Positions 1-8,161 of a stretch of 64,000 bases of DNA are shown here, in pieces. The stretch lies in NCBI RefSeq assembly GCF_002904335.1, contig NZ_PPHF01000108.1, forward strand, positions 40,514-104,513, given 5' to 3'. The position numbers and the translations under genes were made by a program. This DNA comes from Amycolatopsis sp. CA-126428 (GTDB lineage Bacteria; Actinomycetota; Actinomycetes; Mycobacteriales; Pseudonocardiaceae). The notes under the pieces are model-generated. The model was given only the letters and a program-made list of their open reading frames with translations. It was not told the DNA's origin and ran no database searches. The stretch's first letter is position 1; the number at the start of each line of letters is the position of its first letter.

Positions 1-1609
1 CCGCGGTGCCGGTGACGGTCGACTGGTTGCCCGGGTTGGACACCGTGACGGTGCCGGTCGCCGAGCACGTCGGGTCGGCCGACTGCGCCGGCACGCTGAT
101 CGCGTCCCACGCCGCCTTGACGGTGTTGAACTCGGTGCAGCTGCCCGGGAACAGGTTCTTCGCCGCGGTCAGCGTCCAGGTGCGGTACTTCAGGTACGAG
201 CTGCTGGAGGTCTTGAGCAGCATCGCGTTGTAGAAGATCTTCACCGCGGTCTGCACGCCGAGGCCGGTGATGGTGGAGCTGTTGCAGGTGCTGCTGGTCG
301 GCTGCCCGTTGGTCGGGTTCGTGCCCTCGGCCAGCAGGTAGAACCAGTGGTTGCCGGGGCCGGCGGCCGCGTGCACCTCACCGTTGGGAACGCTGCTGTC
401 GTAGCAGTTCTTGTCGCCCAGCGCCGACGGGTTGTACATGTTGCGGATCGGGCCGGAGCCGACCAGGTTGACCTGCTCGCCGACGAGGAAGTCCGGCTGG
501 TCGTAGGGGGCGGGCTCGTTCGCGAACCACTCGGTCGAGGCGCCGAAGACGTCCGCGACGAACTCCTGGGTGCCCGCACCCGAGATGCCGCCCGGGGTGT
601 GGTCGTCGATGCCATGACCGTGCTCGTGCGCCACGACGTCGATCGAGCCGATCCAGCCGCCGGCGGTGTTCTTGCCGATCTGGACCTGGCTGCCGTCGTA
701 GTAGGCGTTCTGGTCGTTCAGGCCGACGCGGATCGGCCAGCCGCCGCCGTTGCCGTCGAAGCTGTTGCGCCCCAGCCACTGCGAGAGCATCTTGTTCTCG
801 GTCTGGGCGGCGAACAGCGCGTCGACGCAGCCGGTTTCGCGGTTGCTGGCGGTGCCGTTGCCCCAGAGGTCGTCCGGGCCGCTGAACGTGGTGTTGTTGG
901 CCGCGTCCTGGCAGGACGTGTTGGTGATCGTCGGGTCCTTCAGCGAGTACGTGCTGCCCGAGTGCGTGGTGTCGAGGTGCACCGGGTTCGGGCCGTTCCA
1001 CGCGCTGGTGCCGTCACCGTTGAGGACGTGCTCCTGGGTCTTGAGCACCTTCCCGGTGGCGGCGTCGACGATGACGTCGAGCCGGCTCGGCCCTTCGGCG
1101 TCGCGGCCGACGACGGTGCTCTTCCACGCCAGCGTCGGGGAGCCGAGCGCGAAGACGACCTGCTGCGCCGGGCTCACGCTGTCCACCGCGGACAGCTGCT
1201 GCCGCGCGGTCGCCTCGGCCGCGGCCTGCGAGATCTTCGCGGCGGTGGTGGCGAGGTCGATCGTCTGGTCCTGGGCGACGGAGGTGCCGAGCACCTGGCC
1301 CGTCGAGTCGGTCGCCACCACGAAGTCGCCGCCCACCACGGGGAGGCCCTTGTAGCTGCGCTCGTAGGGGATGTACTTCAGGCCGTTGGTCGCGGAAATC
1401 GCTTTCTGAGCCAGGAAAACGTCGTCCGAGCTCGCGTGCAGCGCGGCGGGCCTGCTCGCCACGAGCCCGGCCGCCGCCGACACGGCCAGGGTCTGGGCGT
1501 CCGGGACGGCGTTCGGGGTGGCGGGCTGGGCCTGGGCGGTGGTGGTCGTGCACACCGCGGCGATCAGCGCGCCGCTCGCGGCCAAGACGAATGGACGTCT
1601 CAGGTGCAT
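1..1609 (-). CDS. secreted M4 (thermolysin-like) zinc metallopeptidase, 3' end beyond window
   Basis: Secreted endopeptidase of the thermolysin family; 536 codons are visible and the gene runs off the left edge. Residues 1-27 form a signal peptide ending AQA, about 30-195 match the FTP/PepSY-type inhibitory propeptide, and about 205-505 the catalytic domain. HEHGH at 328-332 supplies two zinc ligands and the general base; GTQEF at 346-350 supplies the third ligand, E349. From about residue 515 a short TVSNPGNQ segment begins an Ig-like or similar C-terminal module. The ATG at 1609 was chosen because GGAGGAG (plus-strand 1618-1624) lies 8 nt upstream. The family is made as a zymogen and exported by Sec. 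Family call is firm; the accessory C-terminal domain is inferred from a few residues. Confidence 0.95.
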   Translation of the reverse strand, partial: MHLRRPFVLAASGALIAAVCTTTTAQAQPATPNAVPDAQTLAVSAAAGLVASRPAALHASSDDVFLAQKAISATNGLKYIPYERSYKGLPVVGGDFVVATDSTGQVLGTSVAQDQTIDLATTAAKISQAAAEATARQQLSAVDSVSPAQQVVFALGSPTLAWKSTVVGRDAEGPSRLDVIVDAATGKVLKTQEHVLNGDGTSAWNGPNPVHLDTTHSGSTYSLKDPTITNTSCQDAANNTTFSGPDDLWGNGTASNRETGCVDALFAAQTENKMLSQWLGRNSFDGNGGGWPIRVGLNDQNAYYDGSQVQIGKNTAGGWIGSIDVVAHEHGHGIDDHTPGGISGAGTQEFVADVFGASTEWFANEPAPYDQPDFLVGEQVNLVGSGPIRNMYNPSALGDKNCYDSSVPNGEVHAAAGPGNHWFYLLAEGTNPTNGQPTSSTCNSSTITGLGVQTAVKIFYNAMLLKTSSSSYLKYRTWTLTAAKNLFPGSCTEFNTVKAAWDAISVPAQSADPTCSATGTVTVSNPGNQSTVTGTA

Positions 1610-1929
1610 CGGGGGATCTCCTCCGGGCAGGGCGAACCGGCCCGGGGTCGAGCCGGGCCGAGAACGGGGACGACGGGGAAATGGTGCGGCTTAGCGGAAA
1701 TCAGCATCCGGTGTGAAAGCCCTGTGAACAAGCGACGAACGTAGGGGTCTTATCGGCAATGAGCAATACTTCCCGAAAAGGACATTTGACATTATTGGGA
1801 TCTGCGGTGTCGTCTGTCCATTGAGGACTCGGGGGAGATCACCGCCGTTCGGACGATCTTCCCTGCGTCCGAGACGACGAAGGGCCCCTTCGCCACAATC
1901 GGCGAAGGGGCCCTTCGGTGCTGCTGGTG
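1610..1929. other. intergenic region between M4 protease and msrA
   Basis: About 320 bp without a convincing gene. It holds the 5' untranslated region and presumably the promoter of the M4 protease (minus strand, left part) and the terminator of msrA (right part). The middle, around 1740-1800, is AT-richer than its surroundings, as expected of a promoter region, but I could not assign -35/-10 boxes with confidence. Confidence 0.5.
1878..1917 (-). terminator. strong hairpin terminator after msrA
   Basis: Perfect 17-bp inverted repeat (1878-1894 with 1901-1917) around a 6-nt loop, starting about 12 bp past the msrA stop codon. The stem is GC-rich with no long U tract, which is usual for actinobacterial terminators. 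Confidence 0.85.
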
Positions 1930-2445
1930 TCAGGCGGTCTTCTCGCGCTTCGGGAGCTTCCAGCCCGGGCGCACGAAGTGGCACGTGTACCCGTTCGGGA
2001 TGCGCTGCAGGTAGTCCTGGTGCTCCGGCTCGGCCTCCCAGAAGTCACCCACCGGGCTGACTTCGGTGACGACCTTGCCCGGCCACAGCCCCGACGCGTC
2101 GACGTCGGCGATCGTGTCCTCGGCGACCCGCTTCTGCTCGTCGTTCTCGAAGAAGATCGCCGAGCGGTAGCTCAGGCCGATGTCGTTGCCCTGGCGGTCC
2201 TTCGTCGTGGGGTCGTGCACCTGGAAGAAGAACTCGAGCAGGTCGCGGAACGTGGTCTGCGCGGGGTCGTAGACGACCTCGATGGCCTCGGCGTGCGTGC
2301 CGTGGTTGCGGTACGTGGCGTTCGGGACGTCGCCGCCGCTATAACCGACCCGGGTCGAGATCACCCCGGGCTGACGGCGGAACAGCTCCTGCATGCCCCA
2401 GAAGCAGCCGCCGGCCAGGACGGCCCTTTCGGTTGACGTGGTCAC
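1930..2445 (-). CDS. msrA: peptide-methionine (S)-S-oxide reductase MsrA
   Basis: Cytosolic repair enzyme that reduces the S epimer of methionine sulfoxide in proteins and free methionine, using thioredoxin. 171 residues, the usual short MsrA length. GCFWG at 13-17 carries the catalytic Cys14; the downstream GYSGG, a Tyr/His-rich segment and the HDPTT motif are typical of the family. The GTG start at 2445 is preceded by a purine-rich ribosome site in the run GGAGAAGGAG. It is monocistronic, bounded by a strong hairpin downstream and a divergent STAS gene upstream. No MsrB gene lies nearby. Confidence 0.96.
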   Translation of the reverse strand: MTTSTERAVLAGGCFWGMQELFRRQPGVISTRVGYSGGDVPNATYRNHGTHAEAIEVVYDPAQTTFRDLLEFFFQVHDPTTKDRQGNDIGLSYRSAIFFENDEQKRVAEDTIADVDASGLWPGKVVTEVSPVGDFWEAEPEHQDYLQRIPNGYTCHFVRPGWKLPKREKTA

Positions 2446-2585
2446 GGCGTCACTCCTTCTCCTCGTGCGGTGCTACCGCCCGTTACAACTGTTCCGGCCC
2501 CCCGATGATTCCACGCGGGTATTACGGAAGCCTGACGTGACGTGGGACGATGGGCCCCGGGACGGGATGACTCCCGGGAGGCGCG

Positions 2586-2966
2586 ATGCGCGACGACGAC
2601 ATCGCCTCGGAACGCTCCGGCGGCGTGCTGGTCGTCGAGATGCGTGGCGAGCCGGGCATCACGACGGTGTCGCGCTGGGCGGCGGTGCTGGAGACCGCCC
2701 TGAGCGAATTGCCGTGGCCCCGGCTCCTGGTGATCGACCTCGGTCCGCTGGCCTTCCTGTCCGCTCGCGGGGTCCGTAGCCTGCTGGGTGTGTTCGAGGT
2801 CTGCCGCAAGCGCGGGATCTCAAGCTGCCTGATCGTCTCGCCCGGCGGAGACGTCGAGCGGGTGGTCCGGCGCACCGGGCTGGCCGACGAGGTCCCGGTG
2901 TTCTCGCACCGCATGCTCGCGATCGCCCGGTACCAGCCGGCCGAGATGCGCTGGCTGCTCTGCTGA
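2586..2966 (+). CDS. STAS-domain anti-sigma factor antagonist-like protein
   Basis: 126-residue single-domain STAS protein of the SpoIIAA/RsbV type. Such proteins bind an anti-sigma kinase and are switched off by serine phosphorylation. The core strand LLVIDLGPLAFLSARG (47-62) corresponds to the usual phospho-site; S59 is in place, but the residue before it is Leu instead of Asp and the loop reads SARG, so phosphorylation is uncertain. An ATG start at 2586 follows GGGAGGCG. It stands alone, convergent with the oxygenase gene (3 bp between stops). The partner kinase is probably elsewhere; several candidate kinases lie at 24-34 kb. Confidence 0.8.
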   Translation: MRDDDIASERSGGVLVVEMRGEPGITTVSRWAAVLETALSELPWPRLLVIDLGPLAFLSARGVRSLLGVFEVCRKRGISSCLIVSPGGDVERVVRRTGLADEVPVFSHRMLAIARYQPAEMRWLLC

Positions 2967-2969
2967 GCG

Positions 2970-3680
2970 TCAGCCGAGGCCGTAGGTCTGGGGGTAGTCG
3001 ACGGTGCACACGAGCGCGTCGCGGCGGGCGCGGCCGCCTGCGGGGGCGATCAGCGGGCTGGCGGTGTGCAGGAAGCGGGCGTCCTCGAAGACGATCAGCT
3101 GCCCCGGCTCCAGCCGCTGGGTGTGGACCGCGGTGTCCGGGGCCTCGGGGCGGAACAGCGCCGTCTCCGCCCCGGTGCCGGCGCGGTCCACGACGTAGAC
3201 GAAGACGAACTCCTCGCCGTCGGCGTGCGGGCGCGTCACGACGTTGGTGAACGTCCGGAAGATGTTGACGCCGAACGTCCCCCGGCGCCGGCGGCGACCT
3301 TCCGGGATGAGCCCGAGCGCGGCCCGGATCCAGGCCGCGAACAGCGGATCGTCGGCCACGGGCGTCCGGGCGTACTCGCGCCGCCCGGGGCGGCCGCCGC
3401 GGTCCTCGATGGCGATTTCGGCGTGCTCGGCGAGCACCGGGGTCTCGCCGTCCCACGCGTACTCGACGACGTCCCGGGCCCGTTCCCGGTCGGCGGGGAT
3501 GTCGCCGGGGTAGCGGCGGAGGACGTCCGGGGTGAAGTACGTGCGCAGCAGATGCTCGCGCAGGCGTGCGCCGGGCAGGCCCAGCTCGTCGTCGGAGACG
3601 ACGAGGTAGCCGTCGGTGTCGAGCCGCTTCCGGTACAGCGGGAGTTCTTCGCCTGCGGGAACGGGAAAGTCGAAAGCCAT
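2970..3680 (-). CDS. 2OG-Fe dioxygenase family protein (PF10014-like)
   Basis: 236-residue protein resembling the 2-oxoglutarate/Fe(II) dioxygenases of the PF10014 type, whose members hydroxylate free amino acids. PHADGEEF at 151-158 gives the H152-x-D154 iron ligands; H205 in ARFLHTASPL is the distal ligand, and the RR pair at 219-220 is well placed to bind 2-oxoglutarate. It begins 29 bp after the stop of the XRE regulator on the same strand, so the two are likely co-transcribed. The substrate cannot be told from sequence. Fold assignment is fairly sure; amino-acid hydroxylation is inference from the family. Confidence 0.8.
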   Translation of the reverse strand: MAFDFPVPAGEELPLYRKRLDTDGYLVVSDDELGLPGARLREHLLRTYFTPDVLRRYPGDIPADRERARDVVEYAWDGETPVLAEHAEIAIEDRGGRPGRREYARTPVADDPLFAAWIRAALGLIPEGRRRRRGTFGVNIFRTFTNVVTRPHADGEEFVFVYVVDRAGTGAETALFRPEAPDTAVHTQRLEPGQLIVFEDARFLHTASPLIAPAGGRARRDALVCTVDYPQTYGLG

Positions 3681-3709
3681 GCGGGGGTCCCAACGTGAAG
3701 GGAAGGGGA

Positions 3710-4585
3710 TCAGCCGAACTGCGCGGACTGGATTTCGCGGATGAGCGCGCGGCTTTCGTCGGGTTCGAGGGAGGCGGCCACGAGGGCGTCGTGGTAGCCG
3801 CGGTAGTACTCCACCGTCTTGGCGGTCTCGATGTGCCGGAACCCGGCGTGGGTTTCGATGTGCACGATGTCCCGGTCGAGCTCGTTCTCGAACTCGAAGT
3901 AGGCGTACATGCAGCTCATCGAGAACAGCGGGGGATGGGCGAAGGGGAAGACGCGCAGTTCGATGTTCGGCGCGGTCGACCGTTCGACCAGGTGGTCCAG
4001 CTGGGCGTGCATGATCTCGCGGGAGCCGACGAACTGCCGCAGGGCGGACTCGTGGGTCACCGCGATCAGCCGCAGCGGCTCCATGTCCTCGCGTTCGGCG
4101 AGGACGTGCTTGCGGTGCTCGCGCAGGTCGACGAGCCGGTCGACCTCTTCGGCCGACCACCACGGTTCGTGCGTCGAATACTGGGCCCGGGCGTAGCCGG
4201 GGGTCTGCAGGAGCACCGGCAGCAGCGGGATCGTGTAGATCCGGGCCACCGAGGCTTCGGACTCGTACGCGAGGTGGGCGTCGAGCCCGGGGGTCGCCGT
4301 GGTCTGCGAGTAGTCGGTCCACCAGCCCTGCCGCCCGGACGCCTTCACCCAGCGCATCAGCCGCTCGGCCAGCACCGTGTTGTCGATGCCGTAGAAGCGG
4401 ATCAGGTCGCGGACGTCCCTGGCCTGCGGGCTGCCCTGCGCGTTCTCCAGCCGGGACAGCTTCGACGTCGAGATCAGCAGCGCGTCGGCCACTTCCTCGA
4501 GGGTCCGGCCGGATTCGTCACGCAGGCTCTTGAACGTGTCCGCGATCCGGCGACGCGGCACGATCGGACCTTGCGTGGGGGCCAT
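3710..4585 (-). CDS. XRE-family transcriptional regulator with DUF5753 domain
   Basis: 291-residue DNA-binding protein. Residues about 10-70 form the Cro/C1-type helix-turn-helix (SLRDESGRTLEEVADAL, then STSKLSRLENAQG), and about 85-285 the DUF5753 domain that is very common in Streptomyces and relatives. Such regulators normally sit beside a small DUF397 protein; none is visible here, and the neighbour is a dioxygenase instead. The ATG at 4585 was chosen over upstream in-frame starts because the HTH begins shortly after it and the upstream extension is not protein-like. The palindromes at 4759-4797 upstream are candidate autoregulatory operators. Confidence 0.92.
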   Translation of the reverse strand: MAPTQGPIVPRRRIADTFKSLRDESGRTLEEVADALLISTSKLSRLENAQGSPQARDVRDLIRFYGIDNTVLAERLMRWVKASGRQGWWTDYSQTTATPGLDAHLAYESEASVARIYTIPLLPVLLQTPGYARAQYSTHEPWWSAEEVDRLVDLREHRKHVLAEREDMEPLRLIAVTHESALRQFVGSREIMHAQLDHLVERSTAPNIELRVFPFAHPPLFSMSCMYAYFEFENELDRDIVHIETHAGFRHIETAKTVEYYRGYHDALVAASLEPDESRALIREIQSAQFG

Positions 4586-4758
4586 GGAACCTTCGTTCTC
4601 GCGGTGGGCCGTTCGCGATGGGACCCAGCTCGTGGGTTTCCCACCGCGCCGCGACCATACTCCTCTGGATCTCCTGCGGTGGGAAGCCACCCCGGGATCG
4701 CGTCAATTGGTGGATTTCCGCTGGTAGAACCCCTGCTGCGCCGAACGGGTGTTTCACA

Positions 4759-4797
4759 GTGGGATTCCCACGTGGGAATTGCAAATCTTGCGATCCC
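4759..4797. promoter_or_regulatory. palindrome cluster between divergent XRE regulator and SH3 gene
   Basis: The 333-bp gap 4586-4918 has no gene but is rich in GTGGGA/TCCCAC words. GTGGGATTCCCAC (4759-4771) overlaps the palindrome CCCACGTGGG (4767-4776), followed by an imperfect inverted repeat GGGAATTGCAA...TTGCGATCCC ending at 4797. Further GTGGGTTTCCCACC and GTGGGAAGCCACC words occur at about 4630-4693. Overlapping dyads in a divergent promoter suggest a binding region for the adjacent XRE protein; this is inference. Confidence 0.5.
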
Positions 4798-4918
4798 GGA
4801 GTGACACTTGCAAGGCAAGGCCGAGCCAGGCCCGGAACCCAGGACAGTGAGGACGCACCAGGACGACGACAGGGGACCGGCCCGGCCCGGCGGACGGCGC
4901 CGAGGGGAAGGAATCGCC

Positions 4919-5356
4919 ATGTTCGTCGTGCTGAGACCGGGTGTGCTGATGAAGGTGCTGGCCGCCACCGGCTTCGCGGCTTTCCTGCTGTTCCTGCTGC
5001 TCGGCGGCCTCACCTCGGCCCCGGCGGGCTCATCCGGCCCGCCGCCCGCGAATCCCGCCGCCGGAGGCAGTGACCTGCTCGCGCGCACCGCGCCCACGCC
5101 GTACGTCGTGGCCGGAGCGGGCAAGAACGGCCTCAACGTCCGCTCGTGCGCGGCCGCGACCTGCCGCCGGACCGGCTGGGTCGCCGAGGGCGGCACGTTC
5201 GAGGCGGAGTGCTGGACGCACGGCACGCCGGCGTCCGGGGACGACCGGTGGCTGCGCGGCCAGGTCGACGGGCAGCACACCGGCTACGCGGCCGGGCACT
5301 TCCTCCGCGGCAGCGGGGCGCCGGAGTGCGGGACGAGCGCCGCGCGCCGGACGTGA
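4919..5356 (+). CDS. secreted or membrane-anchored SH3-type protein
   Basis: 145-residue exported protein. A short charged N-terminus is followed by a hydrophobic helix (about 12-32), then a Pro/Ala/Gly-rich linker and a C-terminal bacterial SH3-like domain (about 60-140) with GLNVRSCAAATCRRTGWV, the usual N-V-R-S start of that fold, and four cysteines likely to form disulfides outside the cell. Bacterial SH3 domains bind peptidoglycan or peptides. The ATG at 4919 was preferred because GGGGAAGGA lies just upstream; an in-frame GTG-type start is possible but the extension is low complexity. Exact ligand unknown. Confidence 0.75.
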   Translation: MFVVLRPGVLMKVLAATGFAAFLLFLLLGGLTSAPAGSSGPPPANPAAGGSDLLARTAPTPYVVAGAGKNGLNVRSCAAATCRRTGWVAEGGTFEAECWTHGTPASGDDRWLRGQVDGQHTGYAAGHFLRGSGAPECGTSAARRT

Positions 5357-5366
5357 TGGTGCGGGC

Positions 5367-5672
5367 TCACTCCCCGCGCATCGAGCGGCGGATCTCGGCC
5401 AGCCGGTCCTTGGCCGCCTGGTCGCGGTCCGCGATCTGCTTGTCGAGGGTCTCGGCGGTGTTGTCGGTGCCGAGGCCGGCGACGTCGACCGAGCCGAGCG
5501 ACATGGTGTACCGGTTCTCGATCTTGTCGCGGACGAAGTCGAAGCTGGGCACCCCGCCCTCGCTGTAGTCCGGGTCCGGCAGCGGCGGCGACGGGATCGC
5601 CAGCGCCGCGGTGGGGGTGTCGTCGACGATCTCGCCCTCGACCACGTTCGGGTCGCCGTCGGGTGTGCTCAT
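5367..5672 (-). CDS. hypothetical protein, acidic, charged C-terminal helix
   Basis: 101 residues, no recognised family. The N-terminal half is acidic and Pro-rich (VEGEIVDD at 11-18), the C-terminal half a predicted charged helix ending in LAEIRRSMRGE. No signal peptide or membrane segment. The ATG at 5672 was chosen because the protein-like composition begins there and GGGAG lies just upstream. It converges with the SH3 gene and is divergent from the ESX-like gene at 5794, with which it may share a promoter region. Confidence 0.65.
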   Translation of the reverse strand: MSTPDGDPNVVEGEIVDDTPTAALAIPSPPLPDPDYSEGGVPSFDFVRDKIENRYTMSLGSVDVAGLGTDNTAETLDKQIADRDQAAKDRLAEIRRSMRGE

Positions 5673-5793
5673 CTCCCGACCATAGCGCCGGTGTGGGCAC
5701 TCCGGCCGCGACCAGTGGGTAATTCGGCCGTGGACCGGTCCGGCGCGGTGGGGAATTCTCGGTGCGCACAGCCGGTGTCCGGAGGGAGCAGAC

Positions 5794-6699
5794 ATGAGTG
5801 CCGGGGCCTACCACGCCGAAACGGCGGAGATGGGGGCGATCGCCCACGCGGTCGAAGACGTCGGGTCGTCCTTCCTGTCGGCCACCCGCGACCTGGAAGG
5901 CCTGGTGCTGGACGCGTTGTCGTTCGCCGGGATCGGCAGCGGTGTCGCGGCCGCGAACTCGGCGTTGCACTCGACGCTGGGCAGCGCCCTGCAGAAGCTC
6001 CTGCACCTCCTGACGAACGTGAACCAGAACGTCCGGACGGCCGCGGAGGGGTACCGCGCCGCCGACTCCGACGTTGCGCAGGCCTACGGCGGCGGCGGGC
6101 AGGGCGGAGGCGGTGCCGCCGCCGCGGCGCCGCCGCAGCTCGACCCCCGGGTCGTCGACTCGATCATGCGGTCCGAGGGCGCGACGGGGGAGCAGGGCGG
6201 CGTGCCCGAGGCCTACGGCTTCCGGCAGAACATGCACAACGGCTACGACCGGATCATCGCCGCGCGCGAGCAGTACGGGATCGGCAGCGCCGAGGAACGC
6301 GCGGTCGTCGCCGACCTGATGACCGCGAACGCCCGCACGGCCGGCGCGCTCAACTTCACCGACCCCGGCACCCAGGCCGCGATCATGTCCGGCGCGCACA
6401 TGCGCGGCGCCGGCGGTGTCCGCGCGATCCTCAACCACATGGCGGGCGAAGACATCGTGCGCAGTTCGCGGACGCTGGGCGACGCGACCATCCAGCACGT
6501 CCAGGGGCTGACGCCCGAGCAGTTCCAGCAGGAATTCCGCGACGCCCGCGTCGAATACGACCGCCAGGTCTACGGCGGGACGACCACCACCCAGGGCGGG
6601 CACACGCAGAACTGGTGGGACCGCTACGGCACCGGCCTGACCCGCCGCTACGACCGCGAGCAGGCCGAATTCGTCGGGCTTTCGCAACCGCGGAACTGA
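5794..6699 (+). CDS. ESX/WXG100-like N-terminus fused to a lysozyme-like domain
   Basis: 301 residues. Residues 1-90 are two helices without a signal peptide, in the style of WXG100/ESX substrates (YHAETAEMGAIAHAVEDV opening, AAEGYRAADSDVAQAYG at the end of the second helix). A Gly/Ala-rich hinge (about 93-115) leads to a C-terminal domain with DSIMRSEGATGEQGG, DRIIAAREQYG and a GVRAILNHMAG segment that recalls peptidoglycan-cleaving muramidases of the GH108 kind; the Glu in RSEG would be the acid. GGAGGGAG precedes the ATG. Likely a type VII-exported wall hydrolase; the enzyme call is inference. The next gene is an L,D-transpeptidase in the same direction. Confidence 0.65.
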   Translation: MSAGAYHAETAEMGAIAHAVEDVGSSFLSATRDLEGLVLDALSFAGIGSGVAAANSALHSTLGSALQKLLHLLTNVNQNVRTAAEGYRAADSDVAQAYGGGGQGGGGAAAAAPPQLDPRVVDSIMRSEGATGEQGGVPEAYGFRQNMHNGYDRIIAAREQYGIGSAEERAVVADLMTANARTAGALNFTDPGTQAAIMSGAHMRGAGGVRAILNHMAGEDIVRSSRTLGDATIQHVQGLTPEQFQQEFRDARVEYDRQVYGGTTTTQGGHTQNWWDRYGTGLTRRYDREQAEFVGLSQPRN

Positions 6700-6785
6700 T
6701 TTCCGCATTCTTCGGACTCGCCGATTCGAAGATCGCCCGAGTGGGCACTCTCTTTGTGTAGCCGAACGACAACGGGAGGCGCACG

Positions 6786-7223
6786 ATGAACCGGAGGATG
6801 ATCGCACTACTGGGCGGCGTCGCCGCGATGGCGGGGACCGTGGCGTTCGCGGGAACGGCCGAAGCGGCGCCGACGCCGTGCAGTGCCGAAGCGAAGGCCT
6901 GCGTCCAGCGCAGTTCGAATACCGCGTGGCTGACCGACGGCGCCGGGAACGTCACCTACGGCGGCGTCCCGATCACCGTGGGACTGCCGAAGTACCCGAC
7001 CCCGCTGGGGAAGTTCCACGTGCAGTACAAGGACATCGACCACTACAGCAAGCAGTTCAACGGGCCGATGCCGTACTCGGTTTTCTTCACCACCACCGGA
7101 GTCGCGTTCCACCAGGGCAGCCTGAAGGCCAAGTCCCACGGGTGCGTGCACCTTTCGCACGACGCCGCGGTGACCTTCTACAACTCGCTGCACCCGGGTG
7201 ACGTCGTCGAGGTCGTGTCCTGA
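6786..7223 (+). CDS. L,D-transpeptidase (YkuD family), secreted
   Basis: 145-residue periplasm/cell-wall enzyme that cross-links or modifies peptidoglycan stem peptides, a beta-lactam-tolerant alternative to D,D-transpeptidases. Signal peptide 1-28 (AEAA cleavage region), then a minimal YkuD fold; SHGCVHL at 117-123 holds the catalytic Cys120 and His118, with the upstream His in FHQGSL at 109. It is shorter than most actinobacterial LDTs and lacks an Ig-like or LysM module. GGGAGG lies 6-7 nt before the ATG. It overlaps the convergent membrane-protein gene by 46 bp at its 3' end. Confidence 0.93.
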   Translation: MNRRMIALLGGVAAMAGTVAFAGTAEAAPTPCSAEAKACVQRSSNTAWLTDGAGNVTYGGVPITVGLPKYPTPLGKFHVQYKDIDHYSKQFNGPMPYSVFFTTTGVAFHQGSLKAKSHGCVHLSHDAAVTFYNSLHPGDVVEVVS

Positions 7224-7621
7224 TCCGTCCGATCCGGACGGTCGAGGAGCACGCCGAGGACGGCGCCGAACACCAGGTGATCCAGGATCTGCGGCCCGCG
7301 TGCCAGCGCCCGCACGGCGGGGTACGCGCGGGCCGCGATCCCGAGGTCCAGCGCCGCGATGGCCAGGCCCGCGAGCGCGCCGCGGCCGGCCCCGAGCCGG
7401 TGGTGCCGGGCGATCGCGGTGAGCACGCCGGTCCAGGCGGCGGAAACGATCACGTGCGCGACCAGCCCGGCGGCGACGCCGGGCCGGCCGCGTAGTCCCG
7501 GCAGCAGGGTGCCCGCCGCGCGGGTGGCCGCGAGGACGTCACCGCCGGTGAGGAGCGCGTGCGCGGTCGACGGTATCCCGCTGACCACGGCGGCGACCGC
7601 CCCCGCGCGAGCCGGTGTCAT
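7178..7621 (-). CDS. hypothetical multi-pass membrane protein
   Basis: 147 residues, no recognised family. At least three hydrophobic segments (about 5-25, 45-70, 80-95 and possibly 110-128) indicate an integral membrane protein; the tail is polar with Asp/Thr runs. Its ATG overlaps the stop of the upstream gene (ATGA at 7618-7621), so translation is coupled. The 3' end overlaps that of the convergent L,D-transpeptidase. Confidence 0.65.
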   Translation of the reverse strand: MTPARAGAVAAVVSGIPSTAHALLTGGDVLAATRAAGTLLPGLRGRPGVAAGLVAHVIVSAAWTGVLTAIARHHRLGAGRGALAGLAIAALDLGIAARAYPAVRALARGPQILDHLVFGAVLGVLLDRPDRTDQDTTSTTSPGCSEL

Positions 7622-8055
7622 CCGGCCAGGTACGCCGCCACCCGGATCCGCAGGCCGCGGACGCGGGGGAGCGCGATGGTGAACGCCCGCGCCGGCCGGT
7701 AGCCGGGCCAGAGGTCGCCGTGGGTGCAGGGGCCGGCGAAGTAGACGAAACCGTCTTCGTCGTCGTAGCGGCCTGGAGACCAGACGGCCGCATCACCCGC
7801 GTGGCGGTCCGGGCAGGCGGCCCGGGCGATCCAGTAGACGTCCTTCTTCATGACGCCGCGCAGCTGCGCGGCGAATTCCGTCAATTCGGCTTCCGGCAGG
7901 CCGAGACCGCGTCCGCTCCACACGCGCGGCGCGCGTTCCGACGTGCGCGAGGGGCAGCCGAAGGTGACCGCGGCGGCGGTGTAATACCGGTTCCAGCGCG
8001 GGTTTTCCGGGGCCGGGGCGGCGAAAGCGGATCCGCCGGTGAGTTCCAGCGTCAC
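7618..8055 (-). CDS. hypothetical protein, probably leaderless
   Basis: 145 residues, no family recognised. It is soluble-looking and rich in Trp, Tyr and Arg (WNRYYTAAAVTFGCP, KKDVYWIARAACPDRH), without signal or membrane helices. The GTG at 8055 has no ribosome site; instead TATCGT (plus-strand 8063-8068) sits 7 nt upstream, the spacing of a -10 box for a leaderless transcript. It forms a two-gene unit with the downstream membrane protein through an ATGA overlap. Function unknown. Confidence 0.65.
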   Translation of the reverse strand: MTLELTGGSAFAAPAPENPRWNRYYTAAAVTFGCPSRTSERAPRVWSGRGLGLPEAELTEFAAQLRGVMKKDVYWIARAACPDRHAGDAAVWSPGRYDDEDGFVYFAGPCTHGDLWPGYRPARAFTIALPRVRGLRIRVAAYLAG

Positions 8056-8121
8056 GGAGGGAACGATAGTCGATCAAGCGGCCGCGGGTACCGCCGCGCG
8101 GGTGTCGATCACTGCTCACAT

Positions 8122-8133
8122 AGTGTATACAGT
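8122..8133. promoter_or_regulatory. GntR-like palindrome upstream of aldehyde dehydrogenase
   Basis: AGTGTATACAGT is nearly palindromic around TGTATACA and lies 28 bp before the dehydrogenase start. The GTATAC core is typical of operators bound by FadR/GntR-type repressors. No GntR gene is present in the window, so the regulator would act from elsewhere; this is inferred from the motif only. Confidence 0.45.
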
Positions 8134-8161
8134 ATCCAGTAGGCTGACGAAGGAGGCCGCT

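Noticed and set aside
347..1744. Large frame on the plus strand opposite the M4 protease
   Set aside because: Low-complexity Arg/Val/Gly composition, antisense to a recognisable enzyme with intact catalytic motifs; typical high-GC shadow.
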